A DNA stretch of 64,000 nucleotides from Roseovarius sp. (GTDB lineage Bacteria; Pseudomonadota; Alphaproteobacteria; Rhodobacterales; Rhodobacteraceae). A program made the position numbers and the translations under genes. The stretch is from positions 186,001 to 250,000 of the forward strand of contig JACIYT010000002.1 of the NCBI GenBank assembly GCA_014359765.1, written 5' to 3'. The notes beneath the pieces were generated by a model, which made no database searches, was not told the origin of the DNA, and was given only the letters and a program-made list of their open reading frames with translations. Shown one piece after another: positions 37,115-45,246 of this stretch (positions within the stretch are counted from its first letter, which is position 1; each line of letters begins with the position of its first letter).

Positions 37115-38329
37115 ATGAAAAAATCTCAACGCCTGGGCGACAAGCTGGTGAAGGAACTGCCCGCGCCGGATCGAGGCGCAAAGATCACCTATGACAGCGA
37201 CGTGTCGGGCTTTGGTGTTCGCGTCACGAAAGGCGGCGCGAAAGCCTACATCTTGAACTATCGCACCGCTGGCCGGGAACGCCGCTACACCATCGGCAGC
37301 GCGACAGAATGGAAGGCAACAGCGGCCCGAAAATTCGCCGCAGACATGAAAGCGAAAATTCGCCTCGGTCACGATCCGCTTGCGGAACTGGAGGAGGCCC
37401 GGAACGCCCGCACGGTCGCGGACCTTTGCGACCGCTTCGAGGAGGATCACTTGCCACGCCTGCGCCCGGCAACGCAAAAGCAATACCGGCAATCCATTCA
37501 TGGCAGCGCCCGGCGCAAGGGCATCCGAGACCATTTCAAACACCACAAGGTCGAGGATCTGAAGCACGCGGATATAGAGGCGTATCACCGGACCCTGAGC
37601 CGCACCGCGCCGACAATGGCAAACCGCGACCTTTCGGTTATCTCGCGGATGCTGGGGCTGGCCGTTCGCTGGGGCTGGCGGTCTGACAATCCCGCACGCG
37701 GCACAGAACGCAATCAGGAGACCAAGCGGACGCGGTATCTATCGCAGACCGAAATCAAGGCCCTGACCGACGCCTTGCGCGATCTGCCCGATCAACAGGC
37801 CGCGAACGTCTTTCGCCTCATGCTGCTGACCGGATGCAGGAAGGGCGAGGCCCTTTCGGCCCGCTGGTCGCAATTCGACCTGACCGCCGGGATATGGATA
37901 AAGCCCGGATCGACCACAAAGCAAAAGACCGAACACCGCGTGCCGTTATCGGCGGCGGCGGTCGCGCTGCTGGACGGGATCGACCGCGAAGGCGAATTCG
38001 TCTTTCCGGGCCAGATCGAAGGCCAGCACCGGCAAGAGGTCAAAAAGCAATGGGAGAACATTTGCGCCGCCGCCGGGCTGGTGGACAGTGAAGGCAACAA
38101 GACAGTGCGGATGCACGATCTGCGCCACACCTATGCAAGCGTGCTGGCATCGGCGGGGCTTTCCTTGCCGATCATCGGCGCGCTGCTGGGGCACTCACAG
38201 CCCGCCACAACGGCCCGCTACGCTCACTTGATGGACGATCCGCTACGGCAGGCCACAGAGCGCGCAGCCGCGCTTGTGTCCGGCGTAGAAGGCGCTGAGG
38301 TCATCGACATGAAAAGGTCGGGCTGGTGA
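37115..38329 (+). CDS. int: Tyrosine-type site-specific integrase
   Basis: 404 aa. Residues 1-90 form a DUF4102-like N-terminal domain (GDKLVKELPAPDRGAKITYD; VSGFGVRVTKGGAKAYILNY) usual in P4-type integrases that target tRNA genes. A SAM-like core-binding domain follows (about 100-200), then the catalytic domain with Arg242 (LLTGCRKGEALSARW), His334 and Arg337 (MHDLRHTYASVLASAG), His360 (ALLGHSQPATTARYAH) and the nucleophile Tyr369. AAGGGGG lies before the ATG. It lies 180 bp from attL, reads into the element, and should catalyse integration at and excision from tRNA-Asn. The stop overlaps the next gene by 4 bp. Confidence 0.95.
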   Translation: MKKSQRLGDKLVKELPAPDRGAKITYDSDVSGFGVRVTKGGAKAYILNYRTAGRERRYTIGSATEWKATAARKFAADMKAKIRLGHDPLAELEEARNARTVADLCDRFEEDHLPRLRPATQKQYRQSIHGSARRKGIRDHFKHHKVEDLKHADIEAYHRTLSRTAPTMANRDLSVISRMLGLAVRWGWRSDNPARGTERNQETKRTRYLSQTEIKALTDALRDLPDQQAANVFRLMLLTGCRKGEALSARWSQFDLTAGIWIKPGSTTKQKTEHRVPLSAAAVALLDGIDREGEFVFPGQIEGQHRQEVKKQWENICAAAGLVDSEGNKTVRMHDLRHTYASVLASAGLSLPIIGALLGHSQPATTARYAHLMDDPLRQATERAAALVSGVEGAEVIDMKRSGW

Positions 38330-38985
38330 CCGGCTGGTTTGAAGAATACTGCGCCGCAAACACGCGCACGGCATTTACCGCAGACGGATGGCCGGTGGCC
38401 GAGTCAGTGCCGCGCAAGATCGCTGATGCGCTGCGCACGGTGCTGGCGTCCTACGATCCGCCCGCCAGTGTGATCGAAACCGCCGCAGCGCAGATATATG
38501 TCGGATCGGAATTAGGACGCTTCGAGGAACAGCCCGGCAATCTGTTGGCATCGGCAAGCCGGAGCGAAAAGGAACTGGCGGAATTCCAGAAGCTGACCGC
38601 CAAGCTGGCCGATCTGATCGACGGGATGCACGGCCCGGCAATAACCGCCTTGTCGCGTGAAGGTCTGATCGCCCGCGATCTTCTGGAACCGCTACAACGC
38701 GCATATGAAGCGTCAAGCCCTGCGCGCGCCCGGCTGGAAGGTCTGCCACAAAAGAATCCGGGCGCTAAACCGCGTGTCGAGCCGGTCGAGGTCACGCAGG
38801 CGACCGCCGCCGCGTTTGAGCAGATCACAGGTAAGCGGCCAACGCGGATCGCTGACGAAGAAGGTGAATACGGGGATTGGATCGAAACCTTGCGCGTGGT
38901 GTTTGCGGCACTTGGCATCAAGGCCAGTGCAGAAAAGCAGGCGCAGGAATTCCGAACGCGAATAGGCAAGAAACAGGCCGATTAA
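38326..38985 (+). CDS. Unknown protein coupled to the integrase
   Basis: 219 aa, GTG start overlapping the int stop (GTGA). The sequence is acidic to neutral and mainly helical, with coiled-coil propensity around SRSEKELAEFQKLTAKLADL; the last 60 residues (QATAAAFEQITGKRPTRIAD; IETLRVVFAALGIKASAEKQ) look like a small folded unit. No known domain was recognised. Overlap with int suggests it is expressed with recombination functions. Confidence 0.75.
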   Translation: MTGWFEEYCAANTRTAFTADGWPVAESVPRKIADALRTVLASYDPPASVIETAAAQIYVGSELGRFEEQPGNLLASASRSEKELAEFQKLTAKLADLIDGMHGPAITALSREGLIARDLLEPLQRAYEASSPARARLEGLPQKNPGAKPRVEPVEVTQATAAAFEQITGKRPTRIADEEGEYGDWIETLRVVFAALGIKASAEKQAQEFRTRIGKKQAD

Positions 38986-39066
38986 CGCCATAGGCATCTT
39001 TGGACACAGCCTGAAATATCCGATTAATGGGGTGCATCACTTCACTTTGCAGAAGGATGCAACCCG

Positions 39067-39312
39067 ATGACCACCACCACAGCGACAAAACCCGAGACCG
39101 CCGGGCGCGGCCTGCTGGCCGGATACGTCACCCGCGCCGAACTGGCCGCAGAATGGAACTGCCACGAGCGGACTATCGCACGATATGAGGCAATGGCCGA
39201 CGGCTTGCCCTGCCTCAATATTGGCGGTCGCAAACTCTACAGGATAGATGATGCGCGTGCTTTCATGGAGCGCCGCATCACGACGCCGAACCCCGTTCGC
39301 AAATCCGCATAA
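39067..39312 (+). CDS. AlpA/MerR-like helix-turn-helix protein, probable excisionase or regulator
   Basis: 81 aa. The central part YVTRAELAAEWNCHERTIAR then YEAMADGLPCLNIGGRKLYR has the winged helix-turn-helix pattern of AlpA/Xis proteins (helix-turn-helix, then the GGRKLYR wing), followed by DDARAFMERRI. Such proteins direct excision or switch on element genes. Upstream (39001-39066) there is a TGGACACAG resembling the arm repeats and an inverted TGCATC/GATGCA pair (39033-39061) that could be its operator. Confidence 0.85.
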   Translation: MTTTTATKPETAGRGLLAGYVTRAELAAEWNCHERTIARYEAMADGLPCLNIGGRKLYRIDDARAFMERRITTPNPVRKSA

Positions 39313-39317
39313 AAAAA

Positions 39318-39345
39318 CCCGCACCGGGGCGACGGGCGGGCTTTC
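39318..39345 (+). terminator. Possible terminator after the AlpA-like gene
   Basis: CCCGC (39318-39322) pairs with GCGGG (39336-39340), flanked by a run of seven A and by CTTT, giving a short bidirectional-looking hairpin. Weak. Confidence 0.4.
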
Positions 39346-39421
39346 AGGATAGTCACAAAGCGGGAAGGCTTTGGGGTATTCTAGCACCGCCGCGCGCCTC
39401 GGGCAACTGAGGTATGAGCAC

Positions 39422-39664
39422 ATGACACAATCAAAACGACAGGCCCGGCGGGCATGGGCCGCAGCACGCCGCAAGCACATTAAGGGCGGTAATCTCTATC
39501 ACATCGAAATCCGGCACGATCCGGCTTGCGCGATCTACACGCCCGAGCGGCTTTGCAATTGCGACCCGGTGCGCGTCCTGAAGGATGACGGGGGCCGCGT
39601 CCTGGCCCATGTCGCGGGCGCGGGCTTTTACGATCCGCTCGAACTGGCAGAGGGCGCGCAATGA
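39422..39664 (+). CDS. Small unknown protein of the element
   Basis: 80 aa from the ATG at 39422 (MTQSKRQARRAWAAARRKHI); an upstream in-frame ATG at 39371 is less likely because the added residues are not protein-like. The N-terminus is strongly basic; the middle IRHDPACAIYTPERLCNCDP holds three Cys and one His that could bind a metal; the end is acidic. The stop overlaps the next start (ATGA). Confidence 0.65.
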   Translation: MTQSKRQARRAWAAARRKHIKGGNLYHIEIRHDPACAIYTPERLCNCDPVRVLKDDGGRVLAHVAGAGFYDPLELAEGAQ

Positions 39665-39756
39665 GACAGCTTCAAATCCGCCTTTTGATGCGCGCGCACG
39701 GTTTGACCGAGGCGCAGGCGCAGGCAATCGCCGCTCTTGTATGGGGGGCGAGCTGA
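39661..39756 (+). CDS. 31-residue ORF coupled on both sides
   Basis: A 31-codon frame beginning MRQLQIRLLMRAHGLTEAQA overlaps the preceding stop by ATGA (39661-39664) and the following start by TGATG (39754-39758). The end reads ALVWGAS. It could be a real micro-protein or only a device that carries ribosomes between its neighbours. The overlap on both sides is the main evidence. Confidence 0.5.
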   Translation: MRQLQIRLLMRAHGLTEAQAQAIAALVWGAS

Positions 39757-40643
39757 TGACAGACGCCGCAACCCTCACCCGCGATCTGGGCGGCAAATGG
39801 CTGCGCCGCTATGGCACCGCACCTTGCCCATGTTGCCAGCCCGAGCGGCGTCGCGACCAGAACGCCCTCGGGCTGGCCGATGGCAATGACGGCCGACTGT
39901 TGGCACACTGCAAAAAGAGCGGATGCACATTCGCGGATATTCTCGCGGCTGCGGGCATCGCCCCCGGCGAATATCAGCCCCCGGACGCGGCAACGCTTGC
40001 CCGGCGCGAACGCGAACGGCAGGCCGAAGCCGAGAAACGGGCACGACAGGCCGAACGGTGCTGGACCGAGGCATTGCCGATCGGCGGCACCATCGCGGAG
40101 ACCTATCTGCGCGGGCGCGGCATCACCTGCGATCTGCCCGGCACTTTGCGGTTTCATCCGCAGGCATGGCATGGGCCGAGCGCCCGGCGCTATCCGGCAA
40201 TGGTGGCGGCGGTGCAGGGCGCGGGCATGGCGGCAGTGCATCGCACCTACCTGCGCCCCGATGGCAGCGGCAAGGCCGGTCTCGACGGTGGCGATAAGCT
40301 GATGTTGGGCGCGACCACAGGCGGCGCTGTAAGGCTCACTGACGCGCCTGGGCCGTTTGTCATATGCGAGGGCATCGAGACAGGACTGAGCCTTGCCAGT
40401 GGCCTGCTACGCGCGCCAGCAACGATCTGGGCCGCGCTGAGCACCTCGGGGATGCGCGGTCTAAGCCTGCCACCCTCACCGGGCCGGTTGACCATCGCAC
40501 CCGATGGCGACGGGCCGGGCCGGGCCGCCGCAAACGATCTGGCCGCGCGCGCTCACGGGCTGGGCTGGCAAGTATCGCTCTTGCCCGCCCCGGATGGCCG
40601 CGATTGGAACGACATTCTGACAATGAAAGGGGAAGCCGCGTGA
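39756..40643 (+). CDS. Toprim-domain primase-like protein
   Basis: 295 aa from the ATG at 39756. The N-terminus carries a zinc-ribbon set of Cys (TAPCPCCQPERR and LAHCKKSGCTFADIL) as in CHC2/DnaG-type primases. After a basic helical linker, a Toprim domain begins with VICEGIETGLSLASGLL (catalytic Glu) and APDGDGPGRAAANDLA (DxD). It should make primers or process nucleic acid in replication of the element. The stop overlaps the GTG start of the DUF3987 gene (GTGA). Confidence 0.88.
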   Translation: MTDAATLTRDLGGKWLRRYGTAPCPCCQPERRRDQNALGLADGNDGRLLAHCKKSGCTFADILAAAGIAPGEYQPPDAATLARRERERQAEAEKRARQAERCWTEALPIGGTIAETYLRGRGITCDLPGTLRFHPQAWHGPSARRYPAMVAAVQGAGMAAVHRTYLRPDGSGKAGLDGGDKLMLGATTGGAVRLTDAPGPFVICEGIETGLSLASGLLRAPATIWAALSTSGMRGLSLPPSPGRLTIAPDGDGPGRAAANDLAARAHGLGWQVSLLPAPDGRDWNDILTMKGEAA

Positions 40644-42136
40644 ACGCCCCCGAACCTATCCAATTCACGCCCGAAGGGCCGCAACCGTTGGTGCGCGAAA
40701 TCGCCCCCGGCATGGCCTATCCGGTGCAATCGCTCGGGCCGCTGCGCCCGGCGGTGGAGGCCGTGCAGGGCATGACGCAAGCGCCGGTGGCAATTCCGGC
40801 GCAATCCGCCTTGGCGGTGGCGTCTCTGGCCGTGCAAGGCTTTGCGGACGTGGACACGCTGGGCGGGCCGCGCCCCGTGTCGCTCTACGCCTTGACCATC
40901 GCCCGAAGCGGCGAACGGAAAAGCGCCTGCGATGCGCCGCTGCTGATCGGGCTGCGCGAATTTGAAAGGGAACAGGCGAAAGCCCGGCGCGACGAAATGC
41001 AAAGCTGGGAAAACGCCTTCGCACTCTGGAAAGGCGAGCGCGACCGCATCCTTGTGGAAGCGAAAAAGGGCAAGGGGGAGAAACGGACGGCGGCACAAGC
41101 CGACCTCGAAGCCCTCGGGCCGGAACCGGCTGCGCCGCCAAGTGCCGACCGAACCGTGACCGAACCGACATTCGAGGGGCTGACAAAGCTTTTCGCCTTC
41201 GGGCAACCCAGCCTCGGGCTTTTCTCGGATGAAGGCGGGCAATTCCTGGGCGGGCACGCCATGTCTAGCGACCATCGGCAAAAGACGCTGGCCGCGCTGA
41301 ATGACCTTTGGCAAGGCAACCCGATACGCCGGACCCGCGCAGGCGATGGACATGCAACGCTCTACGGGCGGCGGCTGGCCGTTCACCTCATGGTGCAACC
41401 GACCGTGGCGCGGGCTTTCATGTCCGACCCGATGGCGGCGGATACAGGGTTTCTGCCGCGCTTCCTGATCTGTGAACCGCCTTCGACCATCGGCGCGCGG
41501 ATGCAGGCAAACGCCCGGCGGGATGACGTGGCGCTTTCGGGCTTCGCGGCGCGGCTGCGCGACATTCTCGACAGGCACTTGCCGATGGACCCGGAAACCC
41601 GCGAACTCGAACCGCGAACCTTGCAACTTGCACCCGAGGCCCGCGCGCTGCTGGTGGGCTTCGCGGACGCAATCGAGGCGGCGCAAGCGCCCGGTGGCGA
41701 CCTCGCCCATATCACCGGCGCAGCATCGAAGGCGGCGGAACAGGCGGCGCGGATTGCGGGCGTGCTGACCCTATGGGGCGACCTTGACGCGGTGAAGGTG
41801 CAGGCGGGCGACATGGCCGATGCAATCGCCCTTGCACAATTCTACCTTTCCGAAGCCTCACGGCTGGCAAGCGCCGCGACCGTTTCGGCGGAAATCGACA
41901 GGGCAGAATCCTTGCGGCAATGGCTTCGCGAAAGCTGGGCCGAGCCGGAAATCATGGTGCGCGACGTGGTGCGGTGCGGGCCAAACCCGCTGCGCGAAAG
42001 CCCGAAGGCTAGGGCGGCGCTGGGGATCCTCGAAAAACATGGCTGGATTATCCCGCTTGAACCGGGAACCGTGGTGCGAGGCGCTGCGCGCAAAGAAGCG
42101 TGGGCAATCGTGAAGGGGGCGGGCCATGTGGTTTGA
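40640..42136 (+). CDS. DUF3987 (YfjI-like) replication protein
   Basis: 498 aa from the GTG at 40640, overlapping the primase stop, with AAAGGGGA upstream; the ORF from 40364 is an overlap artefact. It shows the usual DUF3987 features: VAIPAQSALAVASLAVQGFA, the degenerate Walker A TIARSGERKSACDAPL, a coiled linker, the Walker B-like LGLFSDEGGQFLGGHAM and GFLPRFLICEPPSTIG. Such proteins accompany Toprim primases in phage satellites and plasmids and probably act as helicase or primase partners. The next gene starts 11 bp before its stop. Confidence 0.9.
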   Translation: MNAPEPIQFTPEGPQPLVREIAPGMAYPVQSLGPLRPAVEAVQGMTQAPVAIPAQSALAVASLAVQGFADVDTLGGPRPVSLYALTIARSGERKSACDAPLLIGLREFEREQAKARRDEMQSWENAFALWKGERDRILVEAKKGKGEKRTAAQADLEALGPEPAAPPSADRTVTEPTFEGLTKLFAFGQPSLGLFSDEGGQFLGGHAMSSDHRQKTLAALNDLWQGNPIRRTRAGDGHATLYGRRLAVHLMVQPTVARAFMSDPMAADTGFLPRFLICEPPSTIGARMQANARRDDVALSGFAARLRDILDRHLPMDPETRELEPRTLQLAPEARALLVGFADAIEAAQAPGGDLAHITGAASKAAEQAARIAGVLTLWGDLDAVKVQAGDMADAIALAQFYLSEASRLASAATVSAEIDRAESLRQWLRESWAEPEIMVRDVVRCGPNPLRESPKARAALGILEKHGWIIPLEPGTVVRGAARKEAWAIVKGAGHVV

Positions 42137-42482
42137 TCCTCACGCGAAACTTGCGGAAATCGCAGGGCACCCCCCTGCGACTTCTGCGACAACTGCGACA
42201 CAGACCCCGGCAGCGCGCCCCGTGTCGCAAGTGTCGCAAGTGTCGCAAGACCCCCAGCCCGAAATCACGCCCGAGGAACTCGCCCGCGACATATTCGAGG
42301 AACGCGCCGCGATCCGCGAATTTTGCGGCGGGCAGGATAGGGCCGAGGCCGAGCGTGCCGCATGGCCCGAGGCCCGGCGCGCGGCGGGGATCACCGCCTT
42401 GGACGACTGGCGCGCCCGCGCAGATGACGTGACCGACCCAGACAATTGGAAAAACTCACCAAACGAAAGGACTCTATCATGA
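42126..42482 (+). CDS. Small unknown protein with a short tandem repeat
   Basis: 118 aa (MWFDPHAKLAEIAGHPPATS). The first 50 residues are Thr/Ala/Pro-rich and contain VSQVSQVSQ encoded by three perfect 9-bp units (GTGTCGCAA, 42222-42248). The second half (ITPEELARDIFEERAAIREF, AERAAWPEARRAAGITALDD) is helical and acidic. No domain was recognised. It overlaps DUF3987 by 11 bp and the following gene by ATGA, so it belongs to the same transcript. Confidence 0.65.
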   Translation: MWFDPHAKLAEIAGHPPATSATTATQTPAARPVSQVSQVSQDPQPEITPEELARDIFEERAAIREFCGGQDRAEAERAAWPEARRAAGITALDDWRARADDVTDPDNWKNSPNERTLS

Positions 42483-42718
42483 CCACAGAAACCCGCGACG
42501 AAATTGCCGCACACCTCTATCAGCGATTGGCCGAGACCGCCGAATCTATCCGCAGCGGCGGGGCGATGACAGACGCGCAGGTGACTTGCGCCTTCCTTGG
42601 CGTCGGGATCACGCTGGCGCAGCACACATGCGGGCCGGTGGGCGCGGCGGAATGGCTGCGCGACATGGCCCACACAATCGAGCGCGGCTCTTTTTCATTG
42701 AATGGGCCGCTGAAATGA
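42479..42718 (+). CDS. Small unknown protein of the element
   Basis: 79 aa from the ATG at 42479 (MTTETRDEIAAHLYQRLAET), helical, with GGAMTDAQVTCAFLGVGITL and GPVGAAEWLRDMAHTIERGS. AACGAAAGGA lies before the start. Function unknown. The stop overlaps another possible start (ATGA at 42715-42718). Confidence 0.65.
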   Translation: MTTETRDEIAAHLYQRLAETAESIRSGGAMTDAQVTCAFLGVGITLAQHTCGPVGAAEWLRDMAHTIERGSFSLNGPLK

Positions 42719-42870
42719 TATATCATATCCCTGTCAACGGCGCATGGACTTCGCGCTGCGCCGGAGACCCGCAACCGTTGGCACGCGAGACGCTACCACC
42801 GGATGCGCCGGGACAGCCCCGAATCTGCACGCGAGACGCTGCACCATATCCCCCAAAACCACGCCCTTAG
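42715..42870 (+). CDS. Doubtful 51-residue ORF before the capsid gene
   Basis: The frame begins MIYHIPVNGAWTSRCAGDPQ and overlaps the preceding stop by ATGA. It is Pro/Arg-rich at its end and ends 22 bp before the capsid start. The DNA contains GCACGCGAGACGCT twice (about 42781 and 42827), read in different frames, so this may be non-coding. Confidence 0.3.
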   Translation: MIYHIPVNGAWTSRCAGDPQPLARETLPPDAPGQPRICTRDAAPYPPKPRP

Positions 42871-42892
42871 GGGCAGCATACGAGGTGTTCAA

Positions 42893-44083
42893 ATGAAACA
42901 CGCAAAATTCCGTGGGATTCAAGCGGTGCGCGCGCAAAGCGGCGACGTTGCTTCCCATATCCAGAGCCTTACCGGCGATATCCGCGCCTTCAAGGAAAGG
43001 CACCAAAGCGAGGTGAAGGAACTTCGCGACGTGGTGGATGAACACGCTGGCAAGATTGCCGCGCTCAATATGAATGGCACGGGCGCGCAGACCTCGCACC
43101 GGCTTTCCCCGAGCGCGGCGGCTGACTTCACGCAATACCTGCGCGCGGGCAAGATGGGCGATTCCCTTATTGCACCGCAGGCGGCGATGCAGTCTGGCAA
43201 TCCGTCAGACGGCGGCGCAAGCATCCCCAAGCAAATCAGCGACACGATCCTGAATCAGCTTGTCGAACTTTCGCCGATGCGCCAGCTTGCCAGCGTCGAG
43301 CGGGCTACGACGTCCGACTTTACCAAGGTGATCGGCTTGCGCGGGGCATCATCGGGCTGGGCCGCAGAAACCGACCCCAGGACGCTGACCGACACGCCCA
43401 AGATGGGCACGGTCGCGCCGACCATGGGGGAGGTGTTCGCTTACGTCGAGAGCACATCTTGGGTTCTGGAAGATAGCCAATTCGACCTTGCCGCGTGGCT
43501 TTCGGAGAATGTCAGCGACGAATTCGCGACCCGCGAGGGATCGGCTTTCTTCGCAGGCGATGGCACGTCAAAGCCGACGGGCTTCCTCGCCAAGCCGCAA
43601 TCGCCAGACGATGACGTAACCCGGCCTTTCGGGACAGTCCAGACCGTCGAGGCGAAGGCGGCGGCTGCAATCGAGTCCGACGATCTGGTGAACCTTATGG
43701 GCGCGCTGCGGACCCCGTATCGCCAGCGTGCAGATGACGTGGCATGGATCATGAACCGGGCAACCGCCTCGGCGATCCGGTCGCTCAGGGACACCACGGG
43801 CCGCTACCTCTGGAACGATGGCCTTGCGGCTGGCACCCCGCCGACGCTGCTGGGCTTCCGCGTCATGGAGAGCGAGGACATGCCCGGAGTGGCCGCTGGT
43901 CAGGTTTCCATCGCCTTCGGGAATTGGCGGGCGGGCTACCTGATCGTTGACCGCACCGACATGCGCGTGTTGCGCGATCCGTTTACCAAACCGGGATGGA
44001 CCAAGTTCTACTTCCACAAACGCGTGGGCGGTGACGTGGCGGACAGCAACGCGATCAAGCTGCTGATCCATCCGGCGGCATAA
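42893..44083 (+). CDS. HK97-type phage major capsid protein
   Basis: 396 aa from the ATG at 42893, CGAGGTG upstream. The first 65 residues are a charged helical region (SHIQSLTGDIRAFKERHQSE) like the delta/scaffold domain that is normally removed by a prohead protease. The fold then follows the HK97 gp5 family: GGASIPKQISDTILNQLVEL, LASVERATTSDFTKVIGLRG, AYVESTSWVLEDSQFDLAAW, a P/A-domain stretch with IMNRATASAIRSLRDTTGRY, and LLGFRVMESEDMPGVAAGQV before the final strands. It is the only recognisable virion gene in the element. No protease, portal or tail gene is encoded nearby. Confidence 0.93.
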   Translation: MKHAKFRGIQAVRAQSGDVASHIQSLTGDIRAFKERHQSEVKELRDVVDEHAGKIAALNMNGTGAQTSHRLSPSAAADFTQYLRAGKMGDSLIAPQAAMQSGNPSDGGASIPKQISDTILNQLVELSPMRQLASVERATTSDFTKVIGLRGASSGWAAETDPRTLTDTPKMGTVAPTMGEVFAYVESTSWVLEDSQFDLAAWLSENVSDEFATREGSAFFAGDGTSKPTGFLAKPQSPDDDVTRPFGTVQTVEAKAAAAIESDDLVNLMGALRTPYRQRADDVAWIMNRATASAIRSLRDTTGRYLWNDGLAAGTPPTLLGFRVMESEDMPGVAAGQVSIAFGNWRAGYLIVDRTDMRVLRDPFTKPGWTKFYFHKRVGGDVADSNAIKLLIHPAA

Positions 44084-44382
44084 CGAGATGGGCGGCGGGG
44101 TTTCCTGTTTTCCTCGCCGCCTTCACGGGCTGGTCGCGCCCGCCCCGCATGAGGCAAAGAGACCCGGTTTCAGTCGGGCAGTCACGTCAGCAACCCCGAC
44201 ACGGCACGGCGAGGTTCTCTTATGCCTTGCGCGGTGCCAGCACGTCCCCGGCGTCGTGCCGGTTAAGCCGGTTCGGGGGCGTGCACCCCCTACCCCCATG
44301 CAAAAGTCTGGGGCTGCAACACGGTAACCGGCGGCCCAAGCTTTCTTCGCACTTCCCCGTTTCAAACTTTTGGAGATCACCC
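44084..44382. other. Non-coding region between capsid and terminase small subunit genes; candidate packaging site
   Basis: 299 bp without a convincing gene. It begins with a hairpin (GGCGGCGGGG against CCTCGCCGCC, 44090-44122). Further on there is a near-palindrome GGGGGCGTGCACCCCC (44276-44291) followed by TACCCCCATG. The place directly before a terminase small subunit gene is where cos or pac sites often lie. Confidence 0.4.
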
Positions 44383-44799
44383 ATGCCACGACCACGAACA
44401 CCGCTTGCCAAGGCCCGGCTGACCGGGGCCGATGCAAAGCACCCTGACCGTTTCAAGAACAGGTCCGAGCCGCGCACAAGCCGCGATCCGGTGGGCAAAC
44501 CGCCCGCCTATCTCGACAAGGAGGCCCGCGCGGTCTGGTCAGAACTGGCGCGCGATCTGGGATGGCTGGTGCGCGAGGATCGTCATGCGCTTGAGGCGGC
44601 ATCGCTTGCGGTGGGTCAGGTTCGCACCATGCACAAGGCGCAAGAGCCGATCACGGCGGCGCTATTCGCCGCGATGAATACAACCCTCGGAAAGCTGGGG
44701 GCCAGTCCGGCAGATCGCAGCAAGGTGGACGCCCGCGCGCCCGAGGATGACGACGATCCTTTCGCGAAATTCGACAAGGCGGCGGAGTATTTCTCATGA
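44383..44799 (+). CDS. P27-family phage terminase small subunit
   Basis: 138 aa from the ATG at 44383 with TGGAG 8 bases upstream; the longer ORF from 44149 runs through the non-coding region. MPRPRTPLAKARLTGADAKH is the basic start typical of P27-type small terminases, followed by GKPPAYLDKEARAVWSELAR, LVREDRHALEAASLAVGQVR and an acidic C-terminus EDDDDPFAKFDKAAEYF. It should recognise the packaging site and recruit a large terminase. None is encoded in the element, so a helper phage enzyme would be needed. The stop overlaps the next gene (ATGA). Confidence 0.9.
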   Translation: MPRPRTPLAKARLTGADAKHPDRFKNRSEPRTSRDPVGKPPAYLDKEARAVWSELARDLGWLVREDRHALEAASLAVGQVRTMHKAQEPITAALFAAMNTTLGKLGASPADRSKVDARAPEDDDDPFAKFDKAAEYFS

Positions 44800-45041
44800 C
44801 TGGCGGCGATCACCTGCCCGCATATGCGCGTGAGGCTCACGACCGGATGCTCGACGCCTTCGACACCATGATGCAGGGCGCTATCAGGCGCGCAGGCGAG
44901 GCGACAGAGGCCAAGGCCCGCGCCTCGGGCAAGACGCCTCACGAAGCCGCACAGGCGGCGCAGGCGCGCGTTAACGGGCTGATGGTGGAGATGCAGCACG
45001 CCCGCGCCCGGCTTGAAGCTGAGGGGGCGCGGCTGCAATGA
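44796..45041 (+). CDS. Small helical unknown protein
   Basis: 81 aa (MTGGDHLPAYAREAHDRMLD), almost wholly helical with heptad-like Ala-rich stretches (EATEAKARASGKTPHEAAQA) and a likely coiled coil to the end. It overlaps the terminase small subunit stop and the next start by ATGA, so it may work with packaging. No domain recognised. Confidence 0.65.
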   Translation: MTGGDHLPAYAREAHDRMLDAFDTMMQGAIRRAGEATEAKARASGKTPHEAAQAAQARVNGLMVEMQHARARLEAEGARLQ

Positions 45042-45235
45042 CGCGCAGCCCTGAAAGCCGACTCTGGCACGCTATTCTGGCACATGGGCTGCATGACGCC
45101 GCACGCGGGCAGGATACCGGCTGGATAGGATCGACCGACTTTGAGGCGGTCTGCACATTGGCCGGGCTGGATCCGGAGGCGGTGATGACCCGCTTTGACC
45201 CCGAGCGGTTTCGCAGGCTCATCAAGGCCGCGTGA
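45038..45235 (+). CDS. Small unknown protein
   Basis: 65 aa (MTRSPESRLWHAILAHGLHD). The pattern LWHAILAHGLHDAARGQDTG and DFEAVCTLAGLDPEAVMTRF resembles small phage-encoded proteins with an HTH-like end that occur near terminase or endonuclease genes, but I cannot assign a family. Coupled by ATGA to the gene before it. Confidence 0.6.
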   Translation: MTRSPESRLWHAILAHGLHDAARGQDTGWIGSTDFEAVCTLAGLDPEAVMTRFDPERFRRLIKAA

Positions 45236-45246
45236 ACGGGCTTCGA

